Assembly: GCA_002007465.1 (NCBI GenBank) | Contig: LNAC01000232.1 | Location: 3,050,996-3,114,995 of the forward strand | Length of the DNA stretch: 64,000 nucleotides | Direction of reading: 5' to 3' | Origin: Ailurus styani | Lineage: Eukaryota > Chordata > Mammalia > Carnivora > Ailuridae | Shown here: in pieces, positions 55,142 to 64,000 of the stretch | Layout: every line of letters begins with the position of its first letter | How positions within the stretch are numbered: the first letter of the stretch is position 1 | The notes under the pieces: generated by a model | What the model saw: the letters and a program-made list of their open reading frames with translations, nothing else | What the model was told of the DNA's origin: nothing | The model's database searches: none | Position numbers and translations under genes: made by a program

Positions 55142-55614
55142 GACAAGAACCTCTAAAAACAAGTGAGTGCAAGTCCATCCAAACTGAGCTGAGTAGACCA
55201 CCATGTGATACAGTTTATAGAATATCTTGTTGTAATTAGGTTTTAAGAGAAAAAGACAACTTGATACATCTATTTTTAAAAAAATCTTGAACTGCAGAAA
55301 AGTGGTTGAATTTATCTACCTACAAGTCAAGCAGTTTACTGAAGTTGTGAAAACATTGGAGAGTGTTTCAGAAATGGCTCAATATTTAACCTTTCACTGT
55401 GATTCTTGCCAGTTTGATATCATCTTAAATAAGAGTTTAGGACTCTTTTGGAGAGAAGAGTGACCATGGCCTGTCTTTTTCCTTCCCCATCTTTCTTCAA
55501 ACACAAGAAGAGAAATACGATATGAAATAATCTTCTCAGGCAGACTTTTCCATCTTTAGCTTGGAGTAGAAGGGAGTTCTGTGGAAGACCTTCCTAAATT
55601 ATACAGGCAGCATA
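55142..55614. other. unassigned sequence
   Basis: No recognised feature. Confidence 0.45.
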
Positions 55615-55945
55615 GCAAAACAATATGGATTTTGGAATCAACTAGAATTCAGGTCTGTCTCTATATTTCTTAGCTATATAATCTCTGATCTTTAATTTCT
55701 TAATTTAGAAAAGGAGGGCTGTGGTTCAGAAGGCTCTGTTCTGTAAGAGGAGACTGTTCTGGGTAAGTTAGAATCTTTGTAAGGCAGGACAGACGCCCAG
55801 GGAATGTTCATTAGTCTTCTTTAAGTCTCTGTTCTGTGGCTTATAAAATGGAGTTAATCTTTTTTTCATGGGGTTCTTGGATAATGAAATAAGATAAATA
55901 AACAGTGCCTGGCATGCACAGGCACTCAATAATTATAAATTACTG
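55615..55945 (+). mobile_element. MIR remnant, possibly interrupted
   Basis: AATATGGATTTTGGAATCAA, AGAATTCAGGTCTGTCTCTA, TTAATTTCTTAATTTAGAAA and, after about 100 unrelated bases, ATAAAATGGAGTTAATCTTT with AACAGTGCCTGGCATGCACA follow MIR in order. Confidence 0.55.
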
Positions 55946-56714
55946 TTACTCTTACTGCAGTCATGTGCTCTCAATGGAATTATAGCCTCTTTGGCCTTAT
56001 TCAGTACGCTAAAGGTGAATCTGCTAACTTGGTGGGTAGACAAAACCTTCTGCTTTGAAAGGCTATTAGTAGAAGCAAGCACAGGGTGGACTCAATGAAG
56101 TGTGACTATGGGACACCAAGAAAAATTGGGGTCTGAAGTAACAGCCCCTTATCCAAGCAGAAAACAAGAGTCTGACGCAAGCAGTGCTTTCTAAATGGCT
56201 GTGAGTGGAACAACCTGCCAGGAAATTTTTCCATCTAGACTACTAGTAATTACCCCAAATGAGACTAAACTGGAAAATGTAAGAGCAATGGAAAATAAAA
56301 GGGTGCCTGTATTGAATGGGTTAAGACCGTATTGTCCTTTAGTTCAGAAACAAATTTTGGTGGTTGGAAAAAGTTGAAGTAATTAATGCTGCAGTAAATT
56401 ATGTTAGATTAAATTTATTGGGGAGAAATCTCAAATTCTATATAGAATCTCTAATTCTAGGTCAAGGGTCTGGATTTGGATCAGCAATCACTAACCAGTC
56501 CCAACTGAACTTCTCTTAATATAATTTTGACCTTGAGAAACTCCTAGAATAAGTTTTTTAAAAATTCCAAGAAGCAGTATTTTTTGCCTGGATAAAACTT
56601 TGGGGTTTTGTTTTTATTGGCCCTTTTATCTTTGCTCCTGCCATTTGTCATTGGTTCTCTTTACGTATTGCAGCTTGTGACCCACGACCTAATAGCTAGA
56701 ATTTTAGATGAGTC
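55946..56714. other. unassigned sequence
   Basis: A 60-codon frame at 56195-56377 is not recognisable. No repeat family is evident. Confidence 0.4.
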
Positions 56715-56860
56715 GGTTACATTCAGGCAGTATTTGAGTACCTGTTGGGTATCTGGCAGTGTGCTAAATGCTAGGAATGTTAGGGACAAAAAGGACATGT
56801 TCTTGGTCTCAAGGGATTCATAGTCTTGTGAGGTGATCCCTGTCAATAATGATGATGGTG
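56715..56860 (-). mobile_element. L2-type old repeat fragment
   Basis: GTATTTGAGTACCTGTTGGG, AGTGTGCTAAATGCTAGGAA and CTCAAGGGATTCATAGTCTT match the same ancient repeat end as 35160-35330. Confidence 0.5.
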
Positions 56861-56884
56861 CACATGAAAGTTAAGGTTTGTAGA

Positions 56885-57095
56885 ACAACTTAAAAATCTG
56901 CATAACTGTTTAAGTGCTTTATGTATATTAACTCAATTCTCCCAAGGGCTTGATGCAAGCACTAGTTGTGGTTTTACAAATAAAGACTTTGAGGCACAAA
57001 ATTTCAGGGAGGTTGCCCAAAGTCAGCTAGCTGACCAAGAATTCGCAGGCTCTCTGGTTCCGTTATGCCAGACAGCCCTGTGAGCTACTTGTGTT
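56885..57095 (-). mobile_element. MIR
   Basis: ATGTATATTAACTCAATTCT, ACAAATAAAGACTTTGAGGC, GAGGTTGCCCAAAGTCAGCT and AAGAATTCGCAGGCTCTCTG follow MIR in reverse orientation clearly. Confidence 0.75.
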
Positions 57096-57383
57096 TTGGT
57101 CCAGCTTTAGCTTGTTAAAATTAGGACTTCAAAAGCTTATTACCCTTCAAACCTTTACCCATACCCTGCACATACTTTTTAGTGGCTTTATGGTATTTTG
57201 TTAACATTAAGAACATTTGCTAGTTTTTCAACTGATGCTCAAATGATCTTAAATTTAACAGAGGAATCTCTCCTATTAATGCCATTTATGACCTTGAGGA
57301 GAGTTCCTTAAACATTTCAAAGTATACTTAGAAATTTGATATATTTTTTTAATAAACTAGCTTTTTAGATAAATCTTTATTAT

Positions 57384-57560
57384 TTTTTAAAAAGATTTTA
57401 TTTGACAGACAACGAGAGAGGAAACACAAGCAGGGGGATTGGGAGAGGGAGAAGGCTTCCCACCAAGCAGGGAGCCCAATGTGGGGCTCGATCCCAGGAC
57501 CCTGGGACCATGACCCGAGCTGAAGGCAGACGCTTAATGACTGAGCCACCCAGGTGCCCC
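57384..57560 (-). mobile_element. CAN-SINE
   Basis: Reverse-oriented SINE from AAAAAGATTTTATTTGACAG to GAGCCACCCAGGTGCCCC. Confidence 0.92.
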
Positions 57561-59132
57561 AATATATCTGGCTTCTTCCAGTACTTCTAACTTCTAAGTT
57601 TTGGGGGTATGATTTTATTTAGTCTCAAGAATTTTGAACATTTTAGGAGCATACACTAATGAGCATAATGGTTATAAAAGTTATTACTATGTTTGTAATA
57701 TAAATTTGTATTTATATAAATATGACTTACACAAAATACCATTACTCTCTCTTCATTCAAGGGTTACAAATTTTTTTACCCAACCAAAATAGATAACTAC
57801 CATTTCAAAATGACCATAGGGTACTAAGTTGGAAATACAGGTCTGGATCACTAATAATTCCAGGCTTGTTTTATTAGCCTAAACCCCTTTATAGTAATGG
57901 GACTGTTCAAGCCTGTGCTGCCTTTTGTATGTTGTACCAACCCAGTTTTTGACCATAGCTGCTTTACCTGAGAGATGACGGGCTTCTGCGGACCTCACCT
58001 GGGCTGCATCTTCTCCTGTCTGATGTGCATGGGTGGAGCTTTGTCCAGTAGTCCTATGTTATAATTTGGGTTGGCCGATATAGAACATTTTTTATAAATA
58101 TTGTTGGAAAATCATGTGCCCAGTAATCCTTCATCATAGACCATGTCTAGCACAAACAGTATCTTTGTGTGAATGAAGAGAAAGTGGGGTCTCTAGATAG
58201 GTGAAACAATGAGAAAATGGCCCCAGGCCAGCTAGGTAAACCCAGCTGGATTTGAACCACCTCCCTTGCCCTCCTCACCCCTGGTACCATATAGTTCAGA
58301 AGATTTCCCCCCTTTGGAGTGTCATTAAGACTCATGCATTTTCACAGAATGAATGGTCAAACTGCTGCTCGGCCTTTTATACTGGCTCCTTTCTAAACTT
58401 TCTGGCAAAAACAAGGTATTCCAGTTCCATCTTGATTTTTTTTTTTTCCTCCTCCCTTGACTGGAATCTGATATTCTCTCAGAAGCAGTAGATTTTGTGG
58501 CACAGTAGTATTAGAGACCACGGATAGGGTAGAGGTTGTAGGGCATGGGAAGTTGGTCTGTTGTGTTACTGATACTGCTCTAGAGTCCCATTACTAGAAA
58601 GGGCTTTAGGCTAACGAAGCTCCGAAAGATCTATTTCGACTGAGTCATGGTGTTTCCAGTTTAACTTTATTAAGTCTTCGAAGTATTACTCTAATCGAAA
58701 AGATTTTCCATCTGTCTCCCATTTAGCTTTCTTTGTATCTCCTACTTGTTTCTGAGCCACCACCTTGTGTCTCCTCCGTCTTCTACATACCACATTTCCT
58801 TACCAACCTCGATGAATGCTGCCAGACCAAACCTGGTGGTTACATTAGGACTGTCTAAATGTCCAGGATGTCATTGGATGCATCCCTTCTTGGTACCTGC
58901 CACCTCAACCAGGCTTTGTTTGTAATCCTTCTGCAGTCGTGTTGAGTAGGGAAGACCGGTGACAAGCACCCTATTGCCCGCCTCCCCTTGCTCGCTCTTC
59001 TTGGGGTCACTGTGTGTACCCACACGACTAGGCCTCCTTTCCGCCCACTTTGCTAGTGTTTGCTGCTTCCCTTTTATTTTCTCCATCCAAAAACTTGAAT
59101 CTCACTGCACCATGGGTTTTTTTGTTTAGTAG
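57561..59132. other. unassigned sequence
   Basis: About 1.6 kb without a recognised repeat. A 71-codon reverse frame at 58871-59086 has ordinary composition but no recognisable product or splice context. Confidence 0.4.
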
Positions 59133-59258
59133 AGTACTTTGTCAAATAATTTCATTTTCTGTTTGGAAAATTTTATTTTCTGTGGAGCACTTTGTCAAAT
59201 AATTTTATTTTCTGTTTCAGAAATTTTATTTTCTGTTTCAGAAATAATTTTATTTTCA
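59133..59258. repeat. imperfect tandem repeat, TTTTATTTTCTGTTTCAGAAA units
   Basis: CACTTTGTCAAATAATTT-type text occurs twice (about 59136 and 59189). The shorter unit ATTTTATTTTCTGTTTCAGA recurs to 59258. Confidence 0.85.
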
Positions 59259-59574
59259 GATGAAAAATAATGGGTAAATAATGAAACACTTTTCTGTCCT
59301 TTATGTCTTCTATAAACCCAGTATTAAGTTGCCTTGGTGGCGTGGGTATTCATGGGACTCAACTATATAATGTTTTACTCCTTATATGTGATAGGTACAT
59401 GGATGGAGATTTCCTTTTCCTTTATACCATTAAGTCTGAAATATTTTGGAATTTGGGGTTTTTTTTTGTTTTTTTTACATTGTTCTTGTCTAAGTACCTT
59501 GATTTTTGGAGGGGTAGGATAAGATGGATCATTAGCCCTTATTAGACAGCTGCATATTTATGTGTTGACTATTC

Positions 59575-61130
59575 AGTCAGTGCTACTCAAAGAAGATAAG
59601 GCCCCTGCCGTGTGCCAGACCATGTTGTAGGCGTGGAGGTTATGGTGTCACTAAGATCATAGCCCTGCCTTGGTGTGTTCTGTAGCTGAAGTGGAGAACA
59701 GACCAACAAATAAATAAGAAATACAGTATCATATACTGGTAAGTTGCTCCATGCAGCCCAGAAAGAGGGCATATGGACTGCAGTAAGAAGGAGCAGTTTT
59801 AGATAGGGTAGTTTTAGATAGGGGCAAGGAAGGCCTCATAAGCAGGTGGCATTTTAGTAGAGATCTGAAAGAGGTAGGGGAGTAAGTAAGCTGAAAATCT
59901 AGGGTAGAATGGTCTACAGGTAGAAGCAGGGAGAGTAGAGGTCCTTGGAAAGGAATGTATTTGGCATATATAAGTATCAGCAAGACCTGTCTCGAGAAAA
60001 GTAAGCCAGGCCAGGAATGGTGGGGGATAAAGTCCCAAAGACCAGCGGGGATCCGTAAGGCCTTGCAGATTGTGGTAAGGTATTTGTTTTTACTCTAGGT
60101 GTGGTAGGGGAGTTTTTGGAGGATTTTGAGCAGGGAAGTGACAGAATTTTAGTCTCTTTTTGAAGAAGTACTTTGGTGACTCTGCATTGGAATTGGTCAC
60201 AGAAAGCAAGAGTAAGGCAGAAAGGCCAGTTAGTAAGCCATTGTAACAGTTCAGGGGGGAGAGAGAATGGTGGGTTGAGCCAAGCGGGTAGTGAGAGGAT
60301 ATGGTAAGAAATGATCAAATTCTGGATATTTTTCAGAGGATTGGAAGTGAGAGAGAAGTTAAGGATGAGGCCTAGGTTTTTGGTTTGAACAACTGGATGA
60401 ATGTTGATACATCCCTTATCCAATAAAAGAGGAACAGATATTGAGAAATATTTAAAGCTTGATAAACTTTGTAGACATCCTGGTGGAGATGTTAAGTAGG
60501 CATTTGGATATGTAACTTTGGAATGCAGAGCAGTGATTAGGATGGACACAAATAGGGATCATCAGCATACAGATGGTATTTAAAAGTTTGAGACTAAATG
60601 GGATCATGACTCAGATGAGTTGGTGTCCAAGGAGAAAGGTCTAAGAATGAAGATCAAGAGTTCTCTGATGTCAAGAGGTCACTGGAAAGAGAGGAATTAG
60701 CAAAGAGAATGAGGTGGAGTGGGCATTAAGGAGAAAAGCTAGGGAGGTGTGGTGGAAGCCAAGTGAAGAGATTGTTTCAAGAAGTTATCATAAATAAGAG
60801 GAGGGCTTAGCATTGATCATTGGGTTAAACCAAATGAGAAGTCGCTGGAGATCTTCATAAGTGGTTTCATTGAACAGGACTGATTTGGAGCATGTTGAGG
60901 AAGAAATGGAGAAAGTGGATGGAAACCGTTTTTTCAAGAGTTTTGCTGTGAAAAGTAAAGAAATGGAGTGATAGCAGAAAAGAGAGGGTACTGGGAGAAG
61001 TTTTTTTGGTTTTAAAGGTAGGAAGTATTTTAGGCTTTTATTGTGGTAATAGGAGTTGTCCAGTAGATAGAAGATAGGGAGAGCCCAGTGATGGAGGGTT
61101 AGCCTTACCCCAGCGTCACCTCCGTGGGCC
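59575..61130 (-). mobile_element. long L2 LINE, antisense
   Basis: About 1.5 kb following the L2 3' half in reverse orientation. Landmarks are GCAAGGAAGGCCTCATAAGC, GTAAGGCCTTGCAGATTGTG, TTTTGAGCAGGGAAGTGACA, AAGTGAAGAGATTGTTTCAA and AGAGTTTTGCTGTGAAAAGT. A 190-codon reverse frame (59977-60549) is a relict of the L2 polyprotein C-terminal part, frame-shifted outside that stretch. It is the longest L2 in the window. Confidence 0.8.
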
Positions 61131-61546
61131 TTGTCTAAATCCTGTGGAGGTGGCAGTTTGGGAAGGGTAGTTTTTACTAGGAGGAAGTATCAAGTGATAC
61201 GAAAGATGAAACATTGGGAAGAACTGAAATGTCTAACAGCTATGTAACAATTACATCTAATGGATGTATAACAATTATGGTTATACAACAGAGAACTACT
61301 TAGCCACTAAAAGTCCTTATAAGGTTATACATTAATACGGAGAGAGTTTTAAATTTTTAATTCCAGTATAGTTAACATACAGTGTAGTGTCAGGTGTACA
61401 ATATAGTGATTCAACACTTGCATCCATCACCCAGTGCTCATCCCGGCAAGTGCTCTCCTTCATCCCCATCACCTGTTTCACCCGTTCCCCGCCCCCGCCA
61501 TCCACCTCCCTTCGGTCACCATCAGTTTGTTCTCTAGAGTTAAGTC

Positions 61547-61598
61547 TTTTTTTTTTTTTTTTTTTTTTAAAAAAAAAAGTCTNTTTTTTTTTTTTTTT
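61547..61598. other. T21A10 tract and N in L1
   Basis: AGTCT is followed by a long T-run, an A-run, AGTCT again, an N at 61583 and another T-run before AAGAAACAAAGTCTG. The L1 text on either side would join without this block. Confidence 0.9.
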
Positions 61599-61703
61599 AA
61601 GAAACAAAGTCTGTTCCTTGGTTTGTCTTTTTTTCCTTTGCTTATTTGTTTTCTTAAATTCCACCTATGAGTGAAATCATATGGTATTTATCTTTTTCTG
61701 ATT

Positions 61704-61897
61704 CTTTTTTTTAAAAGATTTTATTTATTTATTTGACAGAGAGAGAGAGATCATAAGTAAGCTGAGATGCAGGCAGAGAGGAGGAAGCAGGCTCCCCTCG
61801 GAGCAGAGAGCCTGATGCGGGGCTTGATCCCAGGACCCTGAGATCATGACCTGAGCCAAAGGCAGAGGCTTTAACCCACTGAGTCACCCAGGCACCC
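61704..61897 (-). mobile_element. young CAN-SINE in L1
   Basis: Reverse-oriented SINE. TSD TTTCTGATT (61695-61703 and 61898-61906). Confidence 0.94.
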
Positions 61898-62277
61898 TTT
61901 CTGATTAACTTTTATTTTTCTTAATTAAGAGATTAAGAGGACAATTAGCATTGTCCTTTCTAGCTCCATCCATGTTGTTGCAAATGGCAATATTTCATTC
62001 TTTTTGACAGTTGAATAATATTCGCGTGCACACGCCTGTGTGTCTCACATCTTTATCCATTCATCTTTATCCATTCATCTATCAGTGGACACTTGGGCTG
62101 CTTCCATAATTTAGCTATTGCAGAAAATGTTGCTGTAAACATAGAAATGCATGTATCCTTTGAAATAGTGTTTTTGTATGTTTTGGGTAAATATGGAGAG
62201 ATTTTTTTAAGACTTATCTGCAAAAGTATTTTTGTGGAAAAATGTAATACATACACTTTGGTAGAAAACAATGTCTA

Positions 62278-62470
62278 GGGGCGCCTGGGTGGCTCAGTGG
62301 GTTAAAGCCTCTGCCTTCTGCTCAGGTCATGACCTCAGGGTCCTGGGATCGAGCCCCACATCGGGCTCTCTGCTTGGTGGGGAGCCTGCTTCCTCCTCTC
62401 TCTCTGCCTGCCTCTTTGCCTACTTGTGATCTCTCTCTCTGTCAGATAAATAAATAAAATCTTTAAAAAA
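62278..62470 (+). mobile_element. young CAN-SINE
   Basis: Full-length forward SINE. TSD AATGTCTA (62270-62277 and 62471-62478). Confidence 0.95.
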
Positions 62471-62758
62471 AATGTCTAAAAGGTAAGATTATAGGTGATT
62501 TTTAATTCCTTCGTTAGACTAATTGTTTTCCAAATAACTTCATGTTTTCTCTACAGTGAGTATAATATCTGATTTAGAAGTCATTCTGAGTAGGTCAGTG
62601 AGCTGAATCCATTTATATCAGTCATAAAATATTTCTATATTTTGATTCTTTAATCCATTTTGTTTCAAGTTTCCTGTTGATTTTTGCTTCCCCCTTCCTG
62701 TCATCTATTGGATAAATCCATTATTTCCCTATGTCGAAAGTTACACATTGTATTTTTT

Positions 62759-62946
62759 TAAGGTTTATTTAATTATTTTGAAAGAGCGCGTGCACATGGT
62801 GGGGAGGGGCAAAGTGAGAGGGGGAGAGAATCCTAAGCAGACTCCCTGCTGAACACAGAGCCTGACTTGGGGCTCATCCCACAACTCTGAGATCACGACA
62901 TTGCCCAAATCTAGTTGGATGCTTAACTGAGCCACCCAGGCATCCC
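62759..62946 (-). mobile_element. CAN-SINE, older copy
   Basis: Reverse-oriented SINE from AAGGTTTATTTAATTATTTT to GAGCCACCCAGGCATCCC. Confidence 0.9.
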
Positions 62947-63012
62947 TATTTTTTATTCTTTTGGTAGTTGTCCTTAACTCTTAATTTGGTAATATACATA
63001 CTTGTTTTTGTT

Positions 63013-63202
63013 TTTTAAAGATTTTACTTACTTACGAGAGAGCGAGAAGAGCGCATGTGAGCAGGAGCAGGTGAGGGGGGCAGAGGGAGAAGCAGACTCC
63101 CCGCTGAGCAGGGGGCCCCCTGTGGGGCTCGACCCCAAGACCCTGGAATCATGACCTGAACCGAAGGCAGCTGCTTAACCGACCGAGCCACCCAGGTGCC
63201 CC
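63013..63202 (-). mobile_element. CAN-SINE
   Basis: Reverse-oriented SINE. ATACTTG flanks it (62998-63004 and just after 63202). Confidence 0.92.
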
Positions 63203-64000
63203 ATACTTGCGTTTTTCCTATTAAAAATCTTTTCCTATTTTAAACCTTTAATTTTATGTATTGACCCAGACATACTTCAAAAAAGGCAAGTAGCTTAGAT
63301 GCTCTCCCCCGTCCTCTCTACAACCCCCTCCCCACCATGCCCCCACAAGCCAATAAAAGCATTATAATTTCTAAATAATTTCAATTCTGGAACTGCTGTG
63401 ATTTAGGCATTTGTTTTGTTTTGGACCTTATTTAGACAATAGTAAACTTAATACACGATTTACTTACCCATACTTGCCGTTTTTCTAGTGTACTCCAAAA
63501 TAAGTATTTCTTCTTTCTAGACTATTTCTAAGAAGCTCTCTGTGTGATAAAACTTCTGAGGCCTTGTATGCTTGAAATGTCTTTATTTTACCCTTGTATT
63601 TAAATGGTAATTTAAGTTTAAATTTTAAGTTTTGAAAAATCCACCCCCCCCCCATGCGCCCATACCTTTTGAAAAGAACCATCCATTTCTTAGAACCAGC
63701 ATTGCCTTTGAGCCTTCTGGAGTCCGTTTGATTCTTGTTTATCCTTTAAAATGATTTACTTTTTCTAAAAATTCTTGGAGTTTTCTCTTTTTGTTCCTTC
63801 ATTTCATTACACTGTAACTAGTTGCAAAACCCACCCCCCAGTTTTCTCTTGGTTCTTTGAATCCCTTCAGTCTGAAGGCCTGCGTCTCTTTCTGAAGCTG
63901 GGGCTTGTCAGTTACTATTTCGTGAGATGCTCTCTCCCCCTGTCTCCCTCCCCACCCCCGGGCCGCCTCTGACACAGCTGTAGTGACCCCTCTGGTGCAA
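63203..64000. other. unassigned sequence
   Basis: AT-rich DNA with a C10 run at about 63644 and a pyrimidine-rich end (63930-63970). No gene or repeat that I can support. Confidence 0.4.

Larger units (their letters stand above)
61350..62194 (-). mobile_element. carnivore L1 3' end, antisense, 5'-truncated
   Basis: TTCCAGTATAGTTAACATAC, CAGGTGTACAATATAGTGAT, CACCATCAGTTTGTTCTCTA, CACCTATGAGTGAAATCATA and CTAGCTCCATCCATGTTGTT are characteristic of the carnivore-lineage L1 3' region in antisense. GGAGAGA borders it on both sides (from 61338 and 62195), consistent with a TSD. It contains a SINE at 61704-61897. Confidence 0.8.
61206..62500 (+). mobile_element. old L1 3' region, sense, host of a later L1
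   Basis: AACTGAAATGTCTAACAGCT, ATAACAATTATGGTTATACA and CTACTTAGCCACTAAAAGTC (61206-61337) connect in sense with GACTTATCTGCAAAAGTATT and GTAATACATACACTTTGGTA (62211-62277 and beyond). The middle is a later insertion. Confidence 0.55.

Noticed and set aside
58871..59086. 71-codon reverse frame as a possible exon
   Set aside because: Composition is ordinary, but there is no recognisable domain, no convincing flanking splice pair, and the frame is within chance length.
59977..60549. 190-codon reverse open frame as a gene
   Set aside because: It is collinear with the C-terminal part of the L2 polyprotein and lies wholly inside an L2.

Overview
The window looks like non-coding DNA from a carnivoran genome, most likely a mustelid (ferret, mink, otter or badger type). 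The evidence is the density of tRNA-derived CAN-SINEs. The youngest copies start with GGGCGCCTGGGTGGCTCAG, followed by a GTGGGTTAAAGCC head, a CT-rich middle and an AATAAATAAAATCTT tail. The family is carnivore-specific. The placement within mustelids rests on my memory of the subfamily and is an inference.

I find no protein-coding gene, coding exon, structural RNA gene or CpG island that I can support. The longest open frames (about 150-195 codons) all lie in L2, L1, SINE or GA/CT-repeat sequence. The window is probably intergenic or inside a large intron.

Layout. 1-4.4 kb: mostly unassigned sequence with a few SINEs. 4.4-6.6 kb: an old antisense L1 3' part broken by an LTR-like repeat and SINEs. 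6.6-14.4 kb: DNA-transposon, L1, L2, CR1/L3 and SINE fragments. 14.5-16.9 kb: an L2 split by L1 and SINE insertions. 17.2-22.9 kb: microsatellite and SINE clusters. 23.0-27.4 kb: a long antisense L1 carrying seven SINEs. 28-36 kb: older MIR, L2 and other interspersed repeats, with a long SINE-free stretch at 30.5-33.4 kb. 36.4-38.9 kb and 43.6-47.5 kb: two more long antisense L1s. 48.6-54.1 kb: old sense and antisense L1 fragments dense with young and nested SINEs. 55-61 kb: MIR and a long antisense L2. 61.2-62.5 kb: a carnivore-type L1 3' end inserted in an older L1. 62.7-64 kb: SINEs and unassigned sequence.

The clearest signals beyond ordinary repeats are nested SINEs with legible target-site duplications (TSDs), unusual SINE variants, and several duplications abutting single Ns that look like assembly joins. 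I see no new biological system. I recognised repeat families by eye, without a library search, so names of old families are tentative and their borders are approximate.
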